NCBI GenBank assembly: GCA_005881495.1
Contig: VBHI01000226.1
Coordinates: 5,573-69,572, forward strand
DNA length: 64,000 nt
Source: Chloroflexota bacterium
Lineage (GTDB): Bacteria; Chloroflexota; Ktedonobacteria; Ktedonobacterales; Ktedonobacteraceae
Reading direction: 5' to 3'
Shown in pieces: positions 55,721 to 64,000 of the stretch; the stretch's first letter is position 1; the number at the start of each line of letters is the position of its first letter. Under the pieces are notes generated by a model, which was not told the DNA's origin, made no database searches, and saw only the letters and a list, made by a program, of their open reading frames with translations. A program made the position numbers and the translations under genes.

Positions 55721-55822
55721 TTGACTGTTTCAAGTGTATCAGGTGTATCAGGTGTATCAGGTGTATCAGAGTTTCACACAAGTTTGAGTCGATGTGGCTC
55801 ACTGTTTCAAGTGTTTCACCAG
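55721..55822. repeat. 9-bp-unit tandem repeat with conserved core (copy 2, inverted)
   Basis: TATCAGGTG units followed by the core AAGTTTGAGTCGATGTGGCT (start 55780). It is the reverse complement of the element at 22634-22756, differing at two positions in a 38-nt core. Confidence 0.85.
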
Positions 55823-55861
55823 GAGCCGTGAATTATTCCACTATAATCTTTACCGGGCTGG

Positions 55862-57283
55862 CTATAACTTACGGGTTGCCCTACCTCTGGCCCGCGCGAG
55901 GGGCGGATAGTAAGCCTGCGTTATCGCCACGATATCTCCAATACGTAACTGTACTTGTAAGTAGCGGTAAGCCGGTCGGTGATAATGCGCAAAGAGCATC
56001 AAAGCGTGATTAGCAATCACATCAGCCTCATCCGTATGGCGAGAGAGAATCATCTGACCACCAATCGTCTCCTCGGCGGCAGTGACGGCCACCTCTTCGC
56101 CTTCTTCATTCATCAGCAGCCTGCGCGTATCCCGCTGCACGTTGCGATGAGGCCAGAGCATCAACGCAATGGTCTGACCTTTCAGCCGTTGCTCCCTTAA
56201 ACGCTCTCCCAGATAGTTAGCAAGTTTGCGAACAGCGGCACAGGTTTCGTCTGCATCTGTGGGAGTATGAAAACGCACGCGTGCATTCTGGCTTAAAGGA
56301 GGTGCGTCAGGCACAACGAGGCTGGTATCCTCGCCACAGGCGACCTGATACACCCACGAGCCTAGGCGCCCCAGGCGGCGGCGCAAACCCTCTTCCGTCA
56401 ACGCTGCTACCTGGGCGAAAGAGTTTATACCGAAATCTCGCAGGTGTGCCACCAGTTCAGCTACTGCTACCGAGTCCACCTGTTCGCTCTTCCCCTCGAC
56501 CTCTGGCGGACGCGAGCCAGAATTCTCTACTTGCTCTCCCAGGTCTGGCAACGCACTCGGGATACCTGCACCTGCGGCGCGCAGTTGCAAGAGCATCGAA
56601 AGCGGTAACGTCTGTACAAATGATGCTTCGCGCCCAGCAGGGATATATAATACACCCTGGCGTCCATTTTTGCGGCTCATTAGCGCGGCGAGTTCAGCAA
56701 CTGCCTTTCCATTGGCGATCCCAATCAGCGCGGTCAATCCCATCTCAGCCACCTCCGCGCATAGGCGCTCAGCCAGTGCGACGGGCGAGTCAAATGGAAT
56801 TTCACAGCCACGCAGATCAATAAAAGTGTCCGCGATAGGTATCGATTCAATAATACGAGAATAGGCTTTATACCGTTCGCGCAAGCTTTGCAATACAGGT
56901 TGATAGCGATCATACGAGGCCGGCAAAAAACGAGTACGCGGAACTATACCCTTAGCGCGCCGCAAAGGCATCCCGGGACTGACGCCCAGGCGCATCGCGG
57001 CAGGAGAAGCATCAATAACACGGCCCGGTTCATTTGGTCTCCCTGTGCCGGTCCCCACGACAAAACTTTGGCCATGCAAGGAGGGATCGAACATCTCCTC
57101 CAGAGTGCAATAAAAGTGGCGAATACGCACATGCATAATACCCTGCCGCAGACGGGCCCGTTCAGCGGCGCGAGCAGCTTCCTGCATGTCCAGAGACAGA
57201 CCTGCAGGTTGATGTTCCCGAGAAGTACCGTTCGATGGTGGCAAAGGGCTGCTGGTAGAAGTGTTGATGTTATATTGTTGCAT
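55862..57283 (-). CDS. ImuB-like catalytically dead Y-family DNA polymerase homologue
   Basis: 473-aa protein with the Y-family palm/fingers/little-finger plan: GIMHVRIRHFYCTLEEMFDP at 48-67, DASPAAMRLGVSPGMPLRRA at 91-110, GIANGKAVAELAALMS near 190 and a helix-hairpin-helix area (LRDFGINSFAQVAALTEEGL). The metal-binding DxD of active polymerases is R53-I-R55, and the SIDE motif is PIADTFID (A151, D152), so catalysis is not expected. Such inactive relatives (ImuB) act as a scaffold for error-prone repair with ImuA and DnaE2, neither of which is in this window. The ATG at 57283 is used. The N-terminal 45 residues are low-complexity. Confidence 0.83.
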   Translation of the reverse strand: MQQYNINTSTSSPLPPSNGTSREHQPAGLSLDMQEAARAAERARLRQGIMHVRIRHFYCTLEEMFDPSLHGQSFVVGTGTGRPNEPGRVIDASPAAMRLGVSPGMPLRRAKGIVPRTRFLPASYDRYQPVLQSLRERYKAYSRIIESIPIADTFIDLRGCEIPFDSPVALAERLCAEVAEMGLTALIGIANGKAVAELAALMSRKNGRQGVLYIPAGREASFVQTLPLSMLLQLRAAGAGIPSALPDLGEQVENSGSRPPEVEGKSEQVDSVAVAELVAHLRDFGINSFAQVAALTEEGLRRRLGRLGSWVYQVACGEDTSLVVPDAPPLSQNARVRFHTPTDADETCAAVRKLANYLGERLREQRLKGQTIALMLWPHRNVQRDTRRLLMNEEGEEVAVTAAEETIGGQMILSRHTDEADVIANHALMLFAHYHRPAYRYLQVQLRIGDIVAITQAYYPPLARARGRATRKL

Positions 57284-57701
57284 ATGGTGGTAATCTTCTG
57301 TTATTTAATCTTTTGTGTGTTACTATATTTTCTTACCTGCACTATGTCCCTGTCAAGTCGCTCAAAAAATCGGTACTGTTCAGACTTGAGGGGGAAAGAG
57401 AGACGAGGGCGACCCAAGGGTCCCCACCCCACGTCCTCTCCGCTCCCGCCCCTACGGGTGTTTTCCCCCGGAAGGATGGAGAGCCAAAAAATCACTATTG
57501 CCAACCGATACTTATGCGTGTTATGCTTGTACTGTCTACCTCACAGGCCTTAGCGTTACTTGAGATCGTACATGTAGCACCAAAAACTTACACTTACGCT
57601 ACCACTACAACCTTGTATCTTAATAAACGCAACTTGTTCGGTTAAACAGGCACGAAAAGTATCATTTCTACGCTGTATCCCTAATAGAAAGGTATCACAC
57701 A
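57284..57701. other. 418-bp intergenic region
   Basis: No gene. Includes a GC-rich inverted segment (about 57397-57470, GAGGGCGACCCAAGGG-like) resembling dispersed Chloroflexota-type intergenic repeats, then AT-rich sequence that should hold the promoter of the ClpN gene. Confidence 0.45.
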
Positions 57702-58169
57702 GTGGAGAACAGGGACAGGTTTAATAAATTTACAGAACGTGCTCGCAAGGTCTTGACACTGGCACAGGAAGAGGCTCAACGCTTCCAACACAACTACATC
57801 GGCACTGAACATCTCCTACTCGGCCTTGTGCGCGAAGGTGAAGGGGTTGCCGCCAAAGTATTAACGAACCTCGGCATACAATTGAGTGACGTGCGTGCCG
57901 CAATTGAATATATTATCGGTCGTGGTGACCACGCGGCACCCGGTGATATTGGCCTTACTCCCCGTGCAAAAAAAGTAATTGAGCTGGCTGTTGATGAAGC
58001 AAAGCTGTTGAAGCACCAGTATATTGGCACCGAACACCTTCTCCTGGGACTGGTACGCGAAGGGGAAGGTATTGCCGCGGGAGTACTGGCGGGCATGGGC
58101 GTGAAACTCGAGCAGGTGCGTGCAGAAACTCTGAAAGTGCTTCAATCAATTCAAGATACAAAGGAATAA
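57702..58169 (+). CDS. stand-alone Clp N-terminal (ClpN) double-repeat protein
   Basis: 155-aa protein consisting only of the two Clp_N repeats of ClpC: FTERARKVLTLAQEEAQRF, YIGTEHLLLGLVREGEG near residue 27, and again LTPRAKKVIELAVDEAKLL with YIGTEHLLLGLVREGEG near residue 102. There is no AAA+ domain; the frame ends naturally after SIQDTKE. ClpN domains bind adaptors and substrates, so this protein could compete with or feed substrates to a ClpC-type unfoldase. GTG at 57702 follows AAAGG. The CHAT-Clp fusion is encoded 5 kb away and also has a ClpN domain. Confidence 0.9.
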   Translation: MENRDRFNKFTERARKVLTLAQEEAQRFQHNYIGTEHLLLGLVREGEGVAAKVLTNLGIQLSDVRAAIEYIIGRGDHAAPGDIGLTPRAKKVIELAVDEAKLLKHQYIGTEHLLLGLVREGEGIAAGVLAGMGVKLEQVRAETLKVLQSIQDTKE

Positions 58170-58179
58170 TTGAGTCCTA

Positions 58180-59586
58180 TCATCCTAGAAAATACAACAG
58201 ATCTCCTAATACAAAACGCACCCTGATGAAGTGCCCATGCTCCAGGGCGAAATCGTACTCTACCTGGCTGATTGGTGGCTCCAAATCTTGAGGAACAAGC
58301 GGCGCTCCTGCCTGGGCGAGAATAGTCGCTACAATTTCAGGTGAGCAAACCAACGAGGAGAGTTTCGGGCGATGGACGGCTCGCCAATCGCCACAGAATT
58401 GCTCAAACCGCCGGCGGTTCTGACGCCACAATTTCAGCTTTTTGCTATAGTCGCTCCAGCATTCCCGCGCCATCGCTCCGGAAGCATCAATCTTCACGAA
58501 GAGCCGTTCCATCCGCGCTTGCAATACAGCGTCATCGGGATAACAGCTATCAAAATCAACCTCTTCTGGCTCAAAGCTACTTAGAAAATGCTGGTAGAGC
58601 CGCGCTGCGCTAATGGTGGCTACTCCCACCTGGGCGCCGTGCAGTGCCAGGCCGCGCCGGTGATGGTCCGCGATCATATCCAGGACGTGCGATGTCACAT
58701 GTTCAGTGCCTGAAATGGGGGCCGACATATCGACAATGGATTGAGCAATACCAGCAAGCAGCAAAGCTTGAGCTACAACCGCTTCTCCTTCGAGTGAACG
58801 CTGGCCGATGCCTGCCGCGTGCTCTATGAGTATAGTTTCAAGGCTGCCCAGCAGCGCCAGTGGGACTTCGCTATAAAAATCAACCATGCCAAGAGCACTG
58901 GCGAGATACCAATCACCATAGGCGACGAAGCGGGCGCAGCAATCGCCAAGCCCTGCCAATGTCATCGCTTTTGGAGCTGAGGCAAGTACTCGCAGATCAG
59001 CTATGATAGCCGTAGGGTAACGCGAAGGAATAGTGCGCTTGACACCATCTTTGAGCAGTACAGTCATATTCGCGGCAAAGGCTGTGACCGAATTGGCAGT
59101 CTGGCAACATATGTAGACAATATTCTTTAGCCCGCCCTGCTCCTGGTCATAAAGATAGGCCGCGTGCTTGACAATGTCGGTCACTGTTCCAGAGCCGAGC
59201 GCGATCAGCGCGTTTCCTGGCAGAATTGCTTCGTGAACGCGCCGCACCTGCTCAAAATCAGCATGGATAAGAGCATAGCGGTCACTCTCGAGCCACAGAG
59301 ACGCAACCTGGTAACCGGCATTTTGCAACAATGCTTGTACGAAGGGCTTTAAGTCCCACCCCTCCCGCAGCATGGAGGTCTCGTCCATCACCAGCAGTAC
59401 CCGCACTCCGGGAGCAACCCCTGCACGTTGTAGCACCTGTGGCAGTTGTAGCAGCGCATCCTGGCCGATGAGAATCTCGTCGATACCAATGGCGCGCAGG
59501 GTTGACTGGTCGTCTTGCGCTGCCAACCACCGCTTCAATGCGGGCATATCTCCAGGGTCAACCGCAAACTCTGAGCTACTCTTCAT
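58180..59586 (-). CDS. sn-glycerol-1-phosphate dehydrogenase-like enzyme (AraM/EgsA family)
   Basis: 468-aa iron-type alcohol dehydrogenase fold. NAD-binding LIALGSGTVTDIVKHAAY near residue 135. Metal ligands: Asp in GLGDCCARFVAYGDW near 215, and His residues in GTEHVTSHVLDM and LHGAQVGV near 290-310. Length is close to AraM. In Archaea the enzyme makes glycerol-1-phosphate for ether lipids; in Bacillus AraM makes it for heptaprenylglyceryl phosphate. The ATG at 59586 is preferred because AAAGGG lies 8 nt before it. It is convergent with the ClpN gene, the stops 10 bp apart. Confidence 0.87.
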   Translation of the reverse strand: MKSSSEFAVDPGDMPALKRWLAAQDDQSTLRAIGIDEILIGQDALLQLPQVLQRAGVAPGVRVLLVMDETSMLREGWDLKPFVQALLQNAGYQVASLWLESDRYALIHADFEQVRRVHEAILPGNALIALGSGTVTDIVKHAAYLYDQEQGGLKNIVYICCQTANSVTAFAANMTVLLKDGVKRTIPSRYPTAIIADLRVLASAPKAMTLAGLGDCCARFVAYGDWYLASALGMVDFYSEVPLALLGSLETILIEHAAGIGQRSLEGEAVVAQALLLAGIAQSIVDMSAPISGTEHVTSHVLDMIADHHRRGLALHGAQVGVATISAARLYQHFLSSFEPEEVDFDSCYPDDAVLQARMERLFVKIDASGAMARECWSDYSKKLKLWRQNRRRFEQFCGDWRAVHRPKLSSLVCSPEIVATILAQAGAPLVPQDLEPPISQVEYDFALEHGHFIRVRFVLGDLLYFLG

Positions 59587-59740
59587 AGCCATATCCCTTT
59601 CTTTGAGTACACGCTTCTTAACCTTGATCAAAGAGTCTCAACGGAAATGCAACCGTATTGCCACATTTTTCTTAGTGTTGCTTGTGTATCATTGGCTGTA
59701 ACAAATTCTATGTAACTTCAATCTAATTGAGGAGCAGGAT

Positions 59741-60592
59741 ATGAGCAATGAAGCTGCGTCTCGCCTGACTATAGAGCCGACATTGTCCTTGTATACTTAT
59801 GAGACGATTGCTACAACTGAGACAATTGCGGCGACGATCCAGCATATTGTAGCTACTCGTGCCAACCAGCTCGCCCTGGTAACCATCGCGCTCTACCTTG
59901 AATCCGACGCAAAAACAAACTCAAATAACACGCTATATTCCGACCCAATTGCCAGTGCGCACTACTTCATGAATTGCCTGCGCCCACTCGTACGCAAAAC
60001 GGATGTAGTCTTTCTCCTTGGCAACACGTTGCACTTCCTTTTGCCTGGAGCCAACCTCCAGGGAGGGCAAATTGTACAAAGCCGTCTCTGGGATGCTCTA
60101 CTCTGGAGTATTCATAATACCACCGATATGGAGCTCACCCGTCCCATTGAAATAACTATCGGTCATAGTGCCTACCCGACGCCTTATCAAACTATCGGCG
60201 AGTCAATCGAGGCCGCCAGCCAGGCAAGCCTACGCTTCAATTTCACCCCCAAACGTTCAGCGCGCAAAACTATCACCCGCCAGGGGCAGAGTACCCGACA
60301 TCAAACCGCGGATGACGAGTTACCAGCCCTCGCCCGCAAATTGGGCATTCCTTACCTCTCGCTCTTACCAAAAAAGCCCCACGCGCGGCTACAACAGCTC
60401 GTCAATGCCCAGCTGGCCCAGGAGCTTCGCTGCTTTCCCGTTGGTCGCGATCGCAACATACTGACTGTGGCCATGTTAAATCCACAGGATCACGCAGCCC
60501 TTGAGCGCCTTCAACAGGAGACCGGACTACATATCTTCCCCGTTTTAACGCACCCCGAAGCACTGCAGACCGCGATTGAGCAATTGGTTTGA
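59741..60592 (+). CDS. GGDEF-like plus MshEN (GspE N-terminal) domain protein
   Basis: 283-aa protein. Residues about 20-165 resemble a GGDEF fold without the GGDEF signature (LVRKTDVVFLLGNTLHFLLP; ITIGHSAYPTPYQTIGESIE; AASQAS). Residues about 190-283 match an MshEN domain (LARKLGIPYLSLLPKKPHAR; LAQELRCFPVGRDRN; LTVAMLNPQDHAALERLQQE; EALQTAIEQLV), a module that binds cyclic di-GMP in type IV pilus and secretion ATPases. There is no ATPase part. So this looks like a soluble second-messenger receptor with a degenerate cyclase half. The ATG at 59741 follows GGAGCAGG. Confidence 0.78.
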   Translation: MSNEAASRLTIEPTLSLYTYETIATTETIAATIQHIVATRANQLALVTIALYLESDAKTNSNNTLYSDPIASAHYFMNCLRPLVRKTDVVFLLGNTLHFLLPGANLQGGQIVQSRLWDALLWSIHNTTDMELTRPIEITIGHSAYPTPYQTIGESIEAASQASLRFNFTPKRSARKTITRQGQSTRHQTADDELPALARKLGIPYLSLLPKKPHARLQQLVNAQLAQELRCFPVGRDRNILTVAMLNPQDHAALERLQQETGLHIFPVLTHPEALQTAIEQLV

Positions 60593-60785
60593 TTCCACCC
60601 TGTGGTTCAAGAGTACTGAGGGTGAGCCTCATCGTGATAGATTTGATACGTGGCAAGTGCATAAACCTGAGGCTAGGAGTGGTTTCGCGAGATGTACCAG
60701 AAAAAATCTATGCTTTTTCTTATACACTGTAGTATACTGCCCAAGAGATCAGACGGAATACATAAAGAAAGGTTTTGCATATCTG

Positions 60786-61715
60786 ATGAACATTTTAGTG
60801 ACAGGTGGAGCGGGTTTCATTGGGTCTCACATCGTTGATCGATGTCTTGCGGCAGGGCACAAGGTTGCTGTCCTGGACAGCCTGTGGGAAGAGGGCGGGG
60901 GGAAGAGAACGAATCTTCAGCCACAAACACAGTTCTTTCATGTCGATATCACAAATGAAGACAGCCTGAACCAGGTTTTCGATACGGTACGCCCAGAAAT
61001 TGTCTGCCACCAGGCTGCGCAGCAAAGCGTTGCAGTCTCAACGCAGGATCCGAAACTTGATGCGCGTGTCAACGTACTGGGCCTGCTCAATGTTTTAACC
61101 AATTGCACTCGCGTGGGCACCCGCAAGATCGTCTTTGCTTCGTCTGGCGCAACCTATGGCACTCCCGTCCGTCTCCCTATCGACGAAGAGGTTGAACAAC
61201 ATCCAGAATCACCCTACGGTATCACCAAGATGGTCGCGGAACACTACCTGCGCTACTGGAAAGAGGCAAATGGACTGACATATACAATTCTGCGTTATGG
61301 CAACGTCTTTGGTCCGCGCCAGGACCCCAATGGAGAAGCAGGCGTCATCGCCATCTTCGCCAGGCGCTTTCTTAACCACGAGACAATACGTATTGACTGG
61401 GATGGGGAACAGCAGAAGGATTATGTCTACGTGGGAGACGTCGCACAGGCCAACCTCATCGCCATGGAACACGGCGACAACGATATTTTCTGTATCGGGA
61501 CAGGGAAAGGGACCTCCGTCAACGAGATTTACCATGTGATGGCAAATCTGATTGGCTACAAACCAGAGATTGTGCGAGCGCCCAAACGTCCCGGCGATAT
61601 CTACCTATCATACTTCGATTGCAGTAAGGCAGCCCGCATCCTTGGGTGGAACGCGGCAGTCACGCTGGAAGAGGGAATTCGCGCAACAGTCGAGTACTTC
61701 AAAAAGAAGGAATGA
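60786..61715 (+). CDS. NAD-dependent epimerase (UDP-sugar 4-epimerase type)
   Basis: 309-aa extended [20 protein letters not shown] at residues 3-19 binds NAD; the catalytic Ser/Thr is in FASSGATYG near 122; Tyr-x3-Lys is in [10 protein letters not shown] near 146; [13 protein letters not shown] and [10 protein letters not shown] complete the family pattern. It most resembles GalE/WbpP-type UDP-hexose epimerases; the exact sugar is not clear. The ATG at 60786 was preferred because the family starts two residues before ILVTGG. The ino1 gene follows, overlapping if its first ATG is used, so the two are coupled. Confidence 0.9.
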   Translation: MNILVTGGAGFIGSHIVDRCLAAGHKVAVLDSLWEEGGGKRTNLQPQTQFFHVDITNEDSLNQVFDTVRPEIVCHQAAQQSVAVSTQDPKLDARVNVLGLLNVLTNCTRVGTRKIVFASSGATYGTPVRLPIDEEVEQHPESPYGITKMVAEHYLRYWKEANGLTYTILRYGNVFGPRQDPNGEAGVIAIFARRFLNHETIRIDWDGEQQKDYVYVGDVAQANLIAMEHGDNDIFCIGTGKGTSVNEIYHVMANLIGYKPEIVRAPKRPGDIYLSYFDCSKAARILGWNAAVTLEEGIRATVEYFKKKE

Positions 61716-61720
61716 GCAAA

Positions 61721-62824
61721 ATGACACAATCGAAGAAAGTGCGTGTAGCCATCATTGGCGTAGGCAACTGCGCCAGCTCGCTCGTGCAGGGTGTTCACTA
61801 CTACCGCGACGCAAAAGCCGAGGATTTTGTGCCCGGCCTCATGCACGTCGACATGGCAGGCTATCACGTTAACGATATTGAATTTTCAGCGGCCTTTGAT
61901 ATTGACCAGAACAAAGTCGGCAAGGATATCAGCGAGGCCATTTGTACCGCCCCTAATAATACCTACCACTTCGCCGATGTTCCCCATCTCGGGGTCAAAG
62001 TCTATCGTGGTATGACACATGACGGGCTGGGCAAATATCTTTCCCAGATCATCAAGAAAGCGCCCGGTCAGACAGACGATATCGTGAAAATACTGAAAGA
62101 TAGCGGCACCAATGTTGTGATCAACTACCTGCCGGTCGGCTCCGAAACGGCCACCAAGTGGTACGTAGAACAGATACTCCGGGCCGGGGTCGGTTTCGTC
62201 AATTGTGTTCCCGTCTTTATCGCGCGTGAGAATTATTGGCAGCAGTGCTTCAAAGAAGCCCACCTTCCGATGATAGGCGACGATATCAAAAGCCAGGTTG
62301 GCGCCACTATCGTCCATCGCATGCTGGCGCATCTCTTTCGCGAACGGGGCGTCAAGCTAGAGCGCACCATGCAGCTCAATGTCGGCGGTAACACCGATTT
62401 CTACAACATGCTTGACCGCGACCGCCTGGAATCGAAGAAAATTAGCAAGACTAATGCTGTTACCAGCCAGCTCGACTATGATCTCGGCGCGGACAACGTG
62501 CACATCGGCCCTTCAGACTACGTGCCGTGGCTTACTGATCGTAAATGGGCCTATATTCGTCTTGAAGGACGCACCTTCGGTGATGTGCCGCTCAACGTGG
62601 AGCTAAAACTGGAAGTCTGGGACTCGCCAAACTCCGCCGGCGTCGTCATTGACGCGGTGCGCATGGTCAAGCTCGCCATAGATCGCGGCATGAGCGGGAC
62701 TTTGGAGGGGCCGAGCGCCTACCTCATGAAGTCGCCCCCGGTGCAGCATCCCGATGACCTGGCGCACGAGATGACCGAGGCTTTCATTCACGAGGAGAGA
62801 GGGACTAGCACCAGGCAAGAGTGA
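61721..62824 (+). CDS. ino1: inositol-3-phosphate synthase, actinobacterial/archaeal type
   Basis: 367-aa enzyme that turns glucose-6-phosphate into 1L-myo-inositol-1(3)-phosphate with [21 protein letters not shown] is the dinucleotide site; [36 protein letters not shown] and KSPP are signature segments of the short bacterial type (about 360 aa). AAGGA lies 9 nt before the ATG at 61721; another ATG at 61712 overlaps the epimerase stop. The last residues ERGTSTRQE coincide with the start of the downstream repeat block, so the natural C terminus may have been changed. The product could feed inositol lipids or an MshA-like transferase. Confidence 0.93.
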   Translation: MTQSKKVRVAIIGVGNCASSLVQGVHYYRDAKAEDFVPGLMHVDMAGYHVNDIEFSAAFDIDQNKVGKDISEAICTAPNNTYHFADVPHLGVKVYRGMTHDGLGKYLSQIIKKAPGQTDDIVKILKDSGTNVVINYLPVGSETATKWYVEQILRAGVGFVNCVPVFIARENYWQQCFKEAHLPMIGDDIKSQVGATIVHRMLAHLFRERGVKLERTMQLNVGGNTDFYNMLDRDRLESKKISKTNAVTSQLDYDLGADNVHIGPSDYVPWLTDRKWAYIRLEGRTFGDVPLNVELKLEVWDSPNSAGVVIDAVRMVKLAIDRGMSGTLEGPSAYLMKSPPVQHPDDLAHEMTEAFIHEERGTSTRQE

Positions 62825-62934
62825 CCAGCACCAGGCCCGAGGAGGCAGGTTGACCGCACCAGGCCCGGGGGGGCAGGTTGACCGCACCAGGCCCGGGGGG
62901 GCAGGTTGACCGCAAGGGTCAACCCTACTATATT
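62822..62934. repeat. 28-bp tandem repeat, three copies plus partial
   Basis: Unit TGACCGCACCAGGCCCGGGG followed by GGGCAGGT. Copies begin at 62822 (diverged), 62851, 62879 and 62907 (partial, then AAGGGTCAACCC). It begins in the last codons of ino1. Confidence 0.85.
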
Positions 62935-63465
62935 ACGGCGCGGCTCCCTGGGCGGTTTCATGGCTGTGGTACGATGCATTGGGCCCAGGGAGAGCGGGAT
63001 GGATGCTCGCTAGTTTGCGCAAATAGCGAGTAATATGCTCTATTTATTTTGGAAACAGTTGAGTTTACTGTGCTCGCTATTTTCGGGAATTACCGCGCAA
63101 ATTGCTCGATAAATTTTTGCATTTGATGCGTAGGTTGGCATGGTTTTTTCTTCTTTTCGTGTATGGCTCGCGGTGGGCGAGTTTGTAAGGGAGGGACTGG
63201 TCCCTTTTCTGTATTGTTCTTTTTGGTTTATGAAAAGTGGTAACATATAAGGCTATTTCCAGGGGAGAGTCATTGTTGGGAGGGTTTCTGAGCCGGGATA
63301 TGCCTTGCTTCTTCCTCCAAAGAAGTAACCTTTTGCATCCTGGTAGCTACTATATTCATAGAAGATGAGTGCTGATGTATGCTCGTTTTGCATCCTGGTA
63401 GCTACTATATTTATAGAAGAAGAATGCTGATGTATGCTTGTTCTCATTGATCGGCAAGTACAACT
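62935..63465. other. gene-free stretch between ino1 and the sigma factor
   Basis: No gene. Includes a segment (63072-63099) similar to 22585-22613, a weak hairpin GGGA-CTGG-TCCC with T4 at 63193-63208 (possible terminator), and the 55-bp tandem repeat at 63331-63440. Confidence 0.5.
63331..63440. repeat. 55-bp perfect-length tandem duplication
   Basis: TTTTGCATCCTGGTAGCTAC... at 63331-63385 and 63386-63440 with a few mismatches, ending 25 bp before the sigma factor start, so it lies in its promoter region. Confidence 0.85.
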
Positions 63466-64000
63466 ATGAGGGAGAACTCAGACGCCGAGCTGCTCGCTGC
63501 GGCCCACGATGGCAACAAGGATGCATTTGGCTACCTGGTTGAGCGATACCAGCACATGACTGAACGGGTCGCTGAGCGTATGGTAGGCAATGCATACATT
63601 GCTCAGGAACTAGCGCAAGAGGCTGTTCTCCAGGCCTATCTTTCGCTGGATCGCCTGCGAAACGATGGAAGTTTTGCCAGCTGGCTCTACGGCATCACCT
63701 TGAACGTCTGCCGGACCTATCTCCGTTCGTTAAAGATAGATGTACGCTCATTGGAAGCGTTGATGGGCGGGATGTTGATTGATCCCTTGCTGCTCTCTGA
63801 AGGCATGATCGATCCACTTACTCTTGCCGAGGAACACGAAGTAGCGCAAGTGATTTTGCGCTCTGTCTACGCGCTTTCTCCAGCCGAGCGGGAAGCCACG
63901 CTCCTGTTCTACTATGCCCAGTTTCGCCTTAGTGAAATCGCCGTCATCCTCGGTATTTCGGTCGTTGCCGTCAAGGGGCGCCTGCATAAAGCACGCAAAC
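63466..64000 (+). CDS. ECF-type RNA polymerase sigma factor, 3' end cut by window edge
   Basis: Open from an ATG at 63466 to the window end (at least 178 codons). MRENSDAELLAAAHDGNKDA then FGYLVERYQHMTERVAERMV and AQELAQEAVLQAYLSLDRLR match sigma region 2; SFASWLYGITLNVCRTYLR follows. Region 4 is LSPAEREATLLFYYAQFRLS then EIAVILGISVVAVKGRLHKA. Extracytoplasmic-function sigma factors direct RNA polymerase to small regulons; the anti-sigma gene, if any, lies beyond the window. The ribosome-binding site GGCAAG is weak. A 55-bp duplication precedes it. Confidence 0.9.
   Translation, partial: MRENSDAELLAAAHDGNKDAFGYLVERYQHMTERVAERMVGNAYIAQELAQEAVLQAYLSLDRLRNDGSFASWLYGITLNVCRTYLRSLKIDVRSLEALMGGMLIDPLLLSEGMIDPLTLAEEHEVAQVILRSVYALSPAEREATLLFYYAQFRLSEIAVILGISVVAVKGRLHKARK

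Larger units (their letters stand above)
55265..55861. other. 597-bp repeat-rich intergenic region
   Basis: No gene. Contains the palindrome at 55317-55338, the 42-bp direct repeats (55349-55390 and 55440-55481) and the inverted copy of the 9-bp repeat element (55721-55822). Confidence 0.7.

Overview
The window looks like chromosomal DNA from a member of the Chloroflexota, most likely class Ktedonobacteria. This is inferred from gene content and not proven: an S53 sedolisin, a DUF4388 protein, a roadblock/roadblock/MglA-type GTPase module, DUF4012, an AidB-like acyl-CoA dehydrogenase, many receiver-type regulators and many dispersed intergenic repeats. There is no prophage, CRISPR array or rRNA. 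Two tRNAs are present: Glu-UUC on the + strand and Ser-UGA on the - strand.

Layout. 0-9 kb: response regulators, a six-helix membrane protein, a histidine phosphatase, a T2SS/T4SS-like ATPase, a GT4 glycosyltransferase, a secreted sedolisin, a SWIM zinc-finger protein and a small membrane protein. 9-13.3 kb: a decayed sugar-utilisation locus (LacI and GH3 remnants fused by a deletion, two intact Gfo/Idh/MocA oxidoreductases, a carbohydrate ABC permease remnant). 13.3-24 kb: housekeeping genes (mnmA overlapping a damaged lepA), a cupredoxin lipoprotein, a frameshifted TIR membrane protein, an Rsm22-like methyltransferase and a cyclase. 24-32 kb: acyl-CoA dehydrogenase, DUF929 remnant, tRNA-Glu, moeA, DUF4388, tRNA-Ser and serS. 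32.3-33.8 kb: an ISAs1-family element with perfect 24-bp ends and a 10-bp target duplication but a dead transposase. 33.9-45 kb: DUF402, HEAT-like and DUF429 genes, the MglA/roadblock module, an M20 peptidase, guaB, a tandem-nitrilase protein with an SDR, and an MFS exporter behind a long terminator-containing leader. 45-59.6 kb: a large sensor kinase, a CHAT-ClpN-AAA+ fusion downstream of a DUF4012 gene, an ImuB-like inactive Y-family polymerase, a stand-alone ClpN protein and a glycerol-1-phosphate dehydrogenase-like enzyme. 59.7-64 kb: a GGDEF-like/MshEN protein, an epimerase coupled to inositol-3-phosphate synthase, a repeat-rich spacer and the start of an ECF sigma factor.

Most notable: (1) a 1219-aa protein joining a CHAT (caspase-like) domain that has lost both catalytic residues to a two-ATPase Clp unfoldase; (2) a two-domain nitrilase in which each half has lost a different catalytic residue; (3) a likely attenuator-controlled MFS exporter; (4) a 19-codon ORF behind a near-consensus promoter and three consecutive hairpins; (5) repeated gene damage by short deletions or indels (lepA, TIR, DUF929, GH3, transposase), which is either real decay or assembly error. 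Coordinates and starts were read by eye; family names rest on recognised motifs, with no database search.
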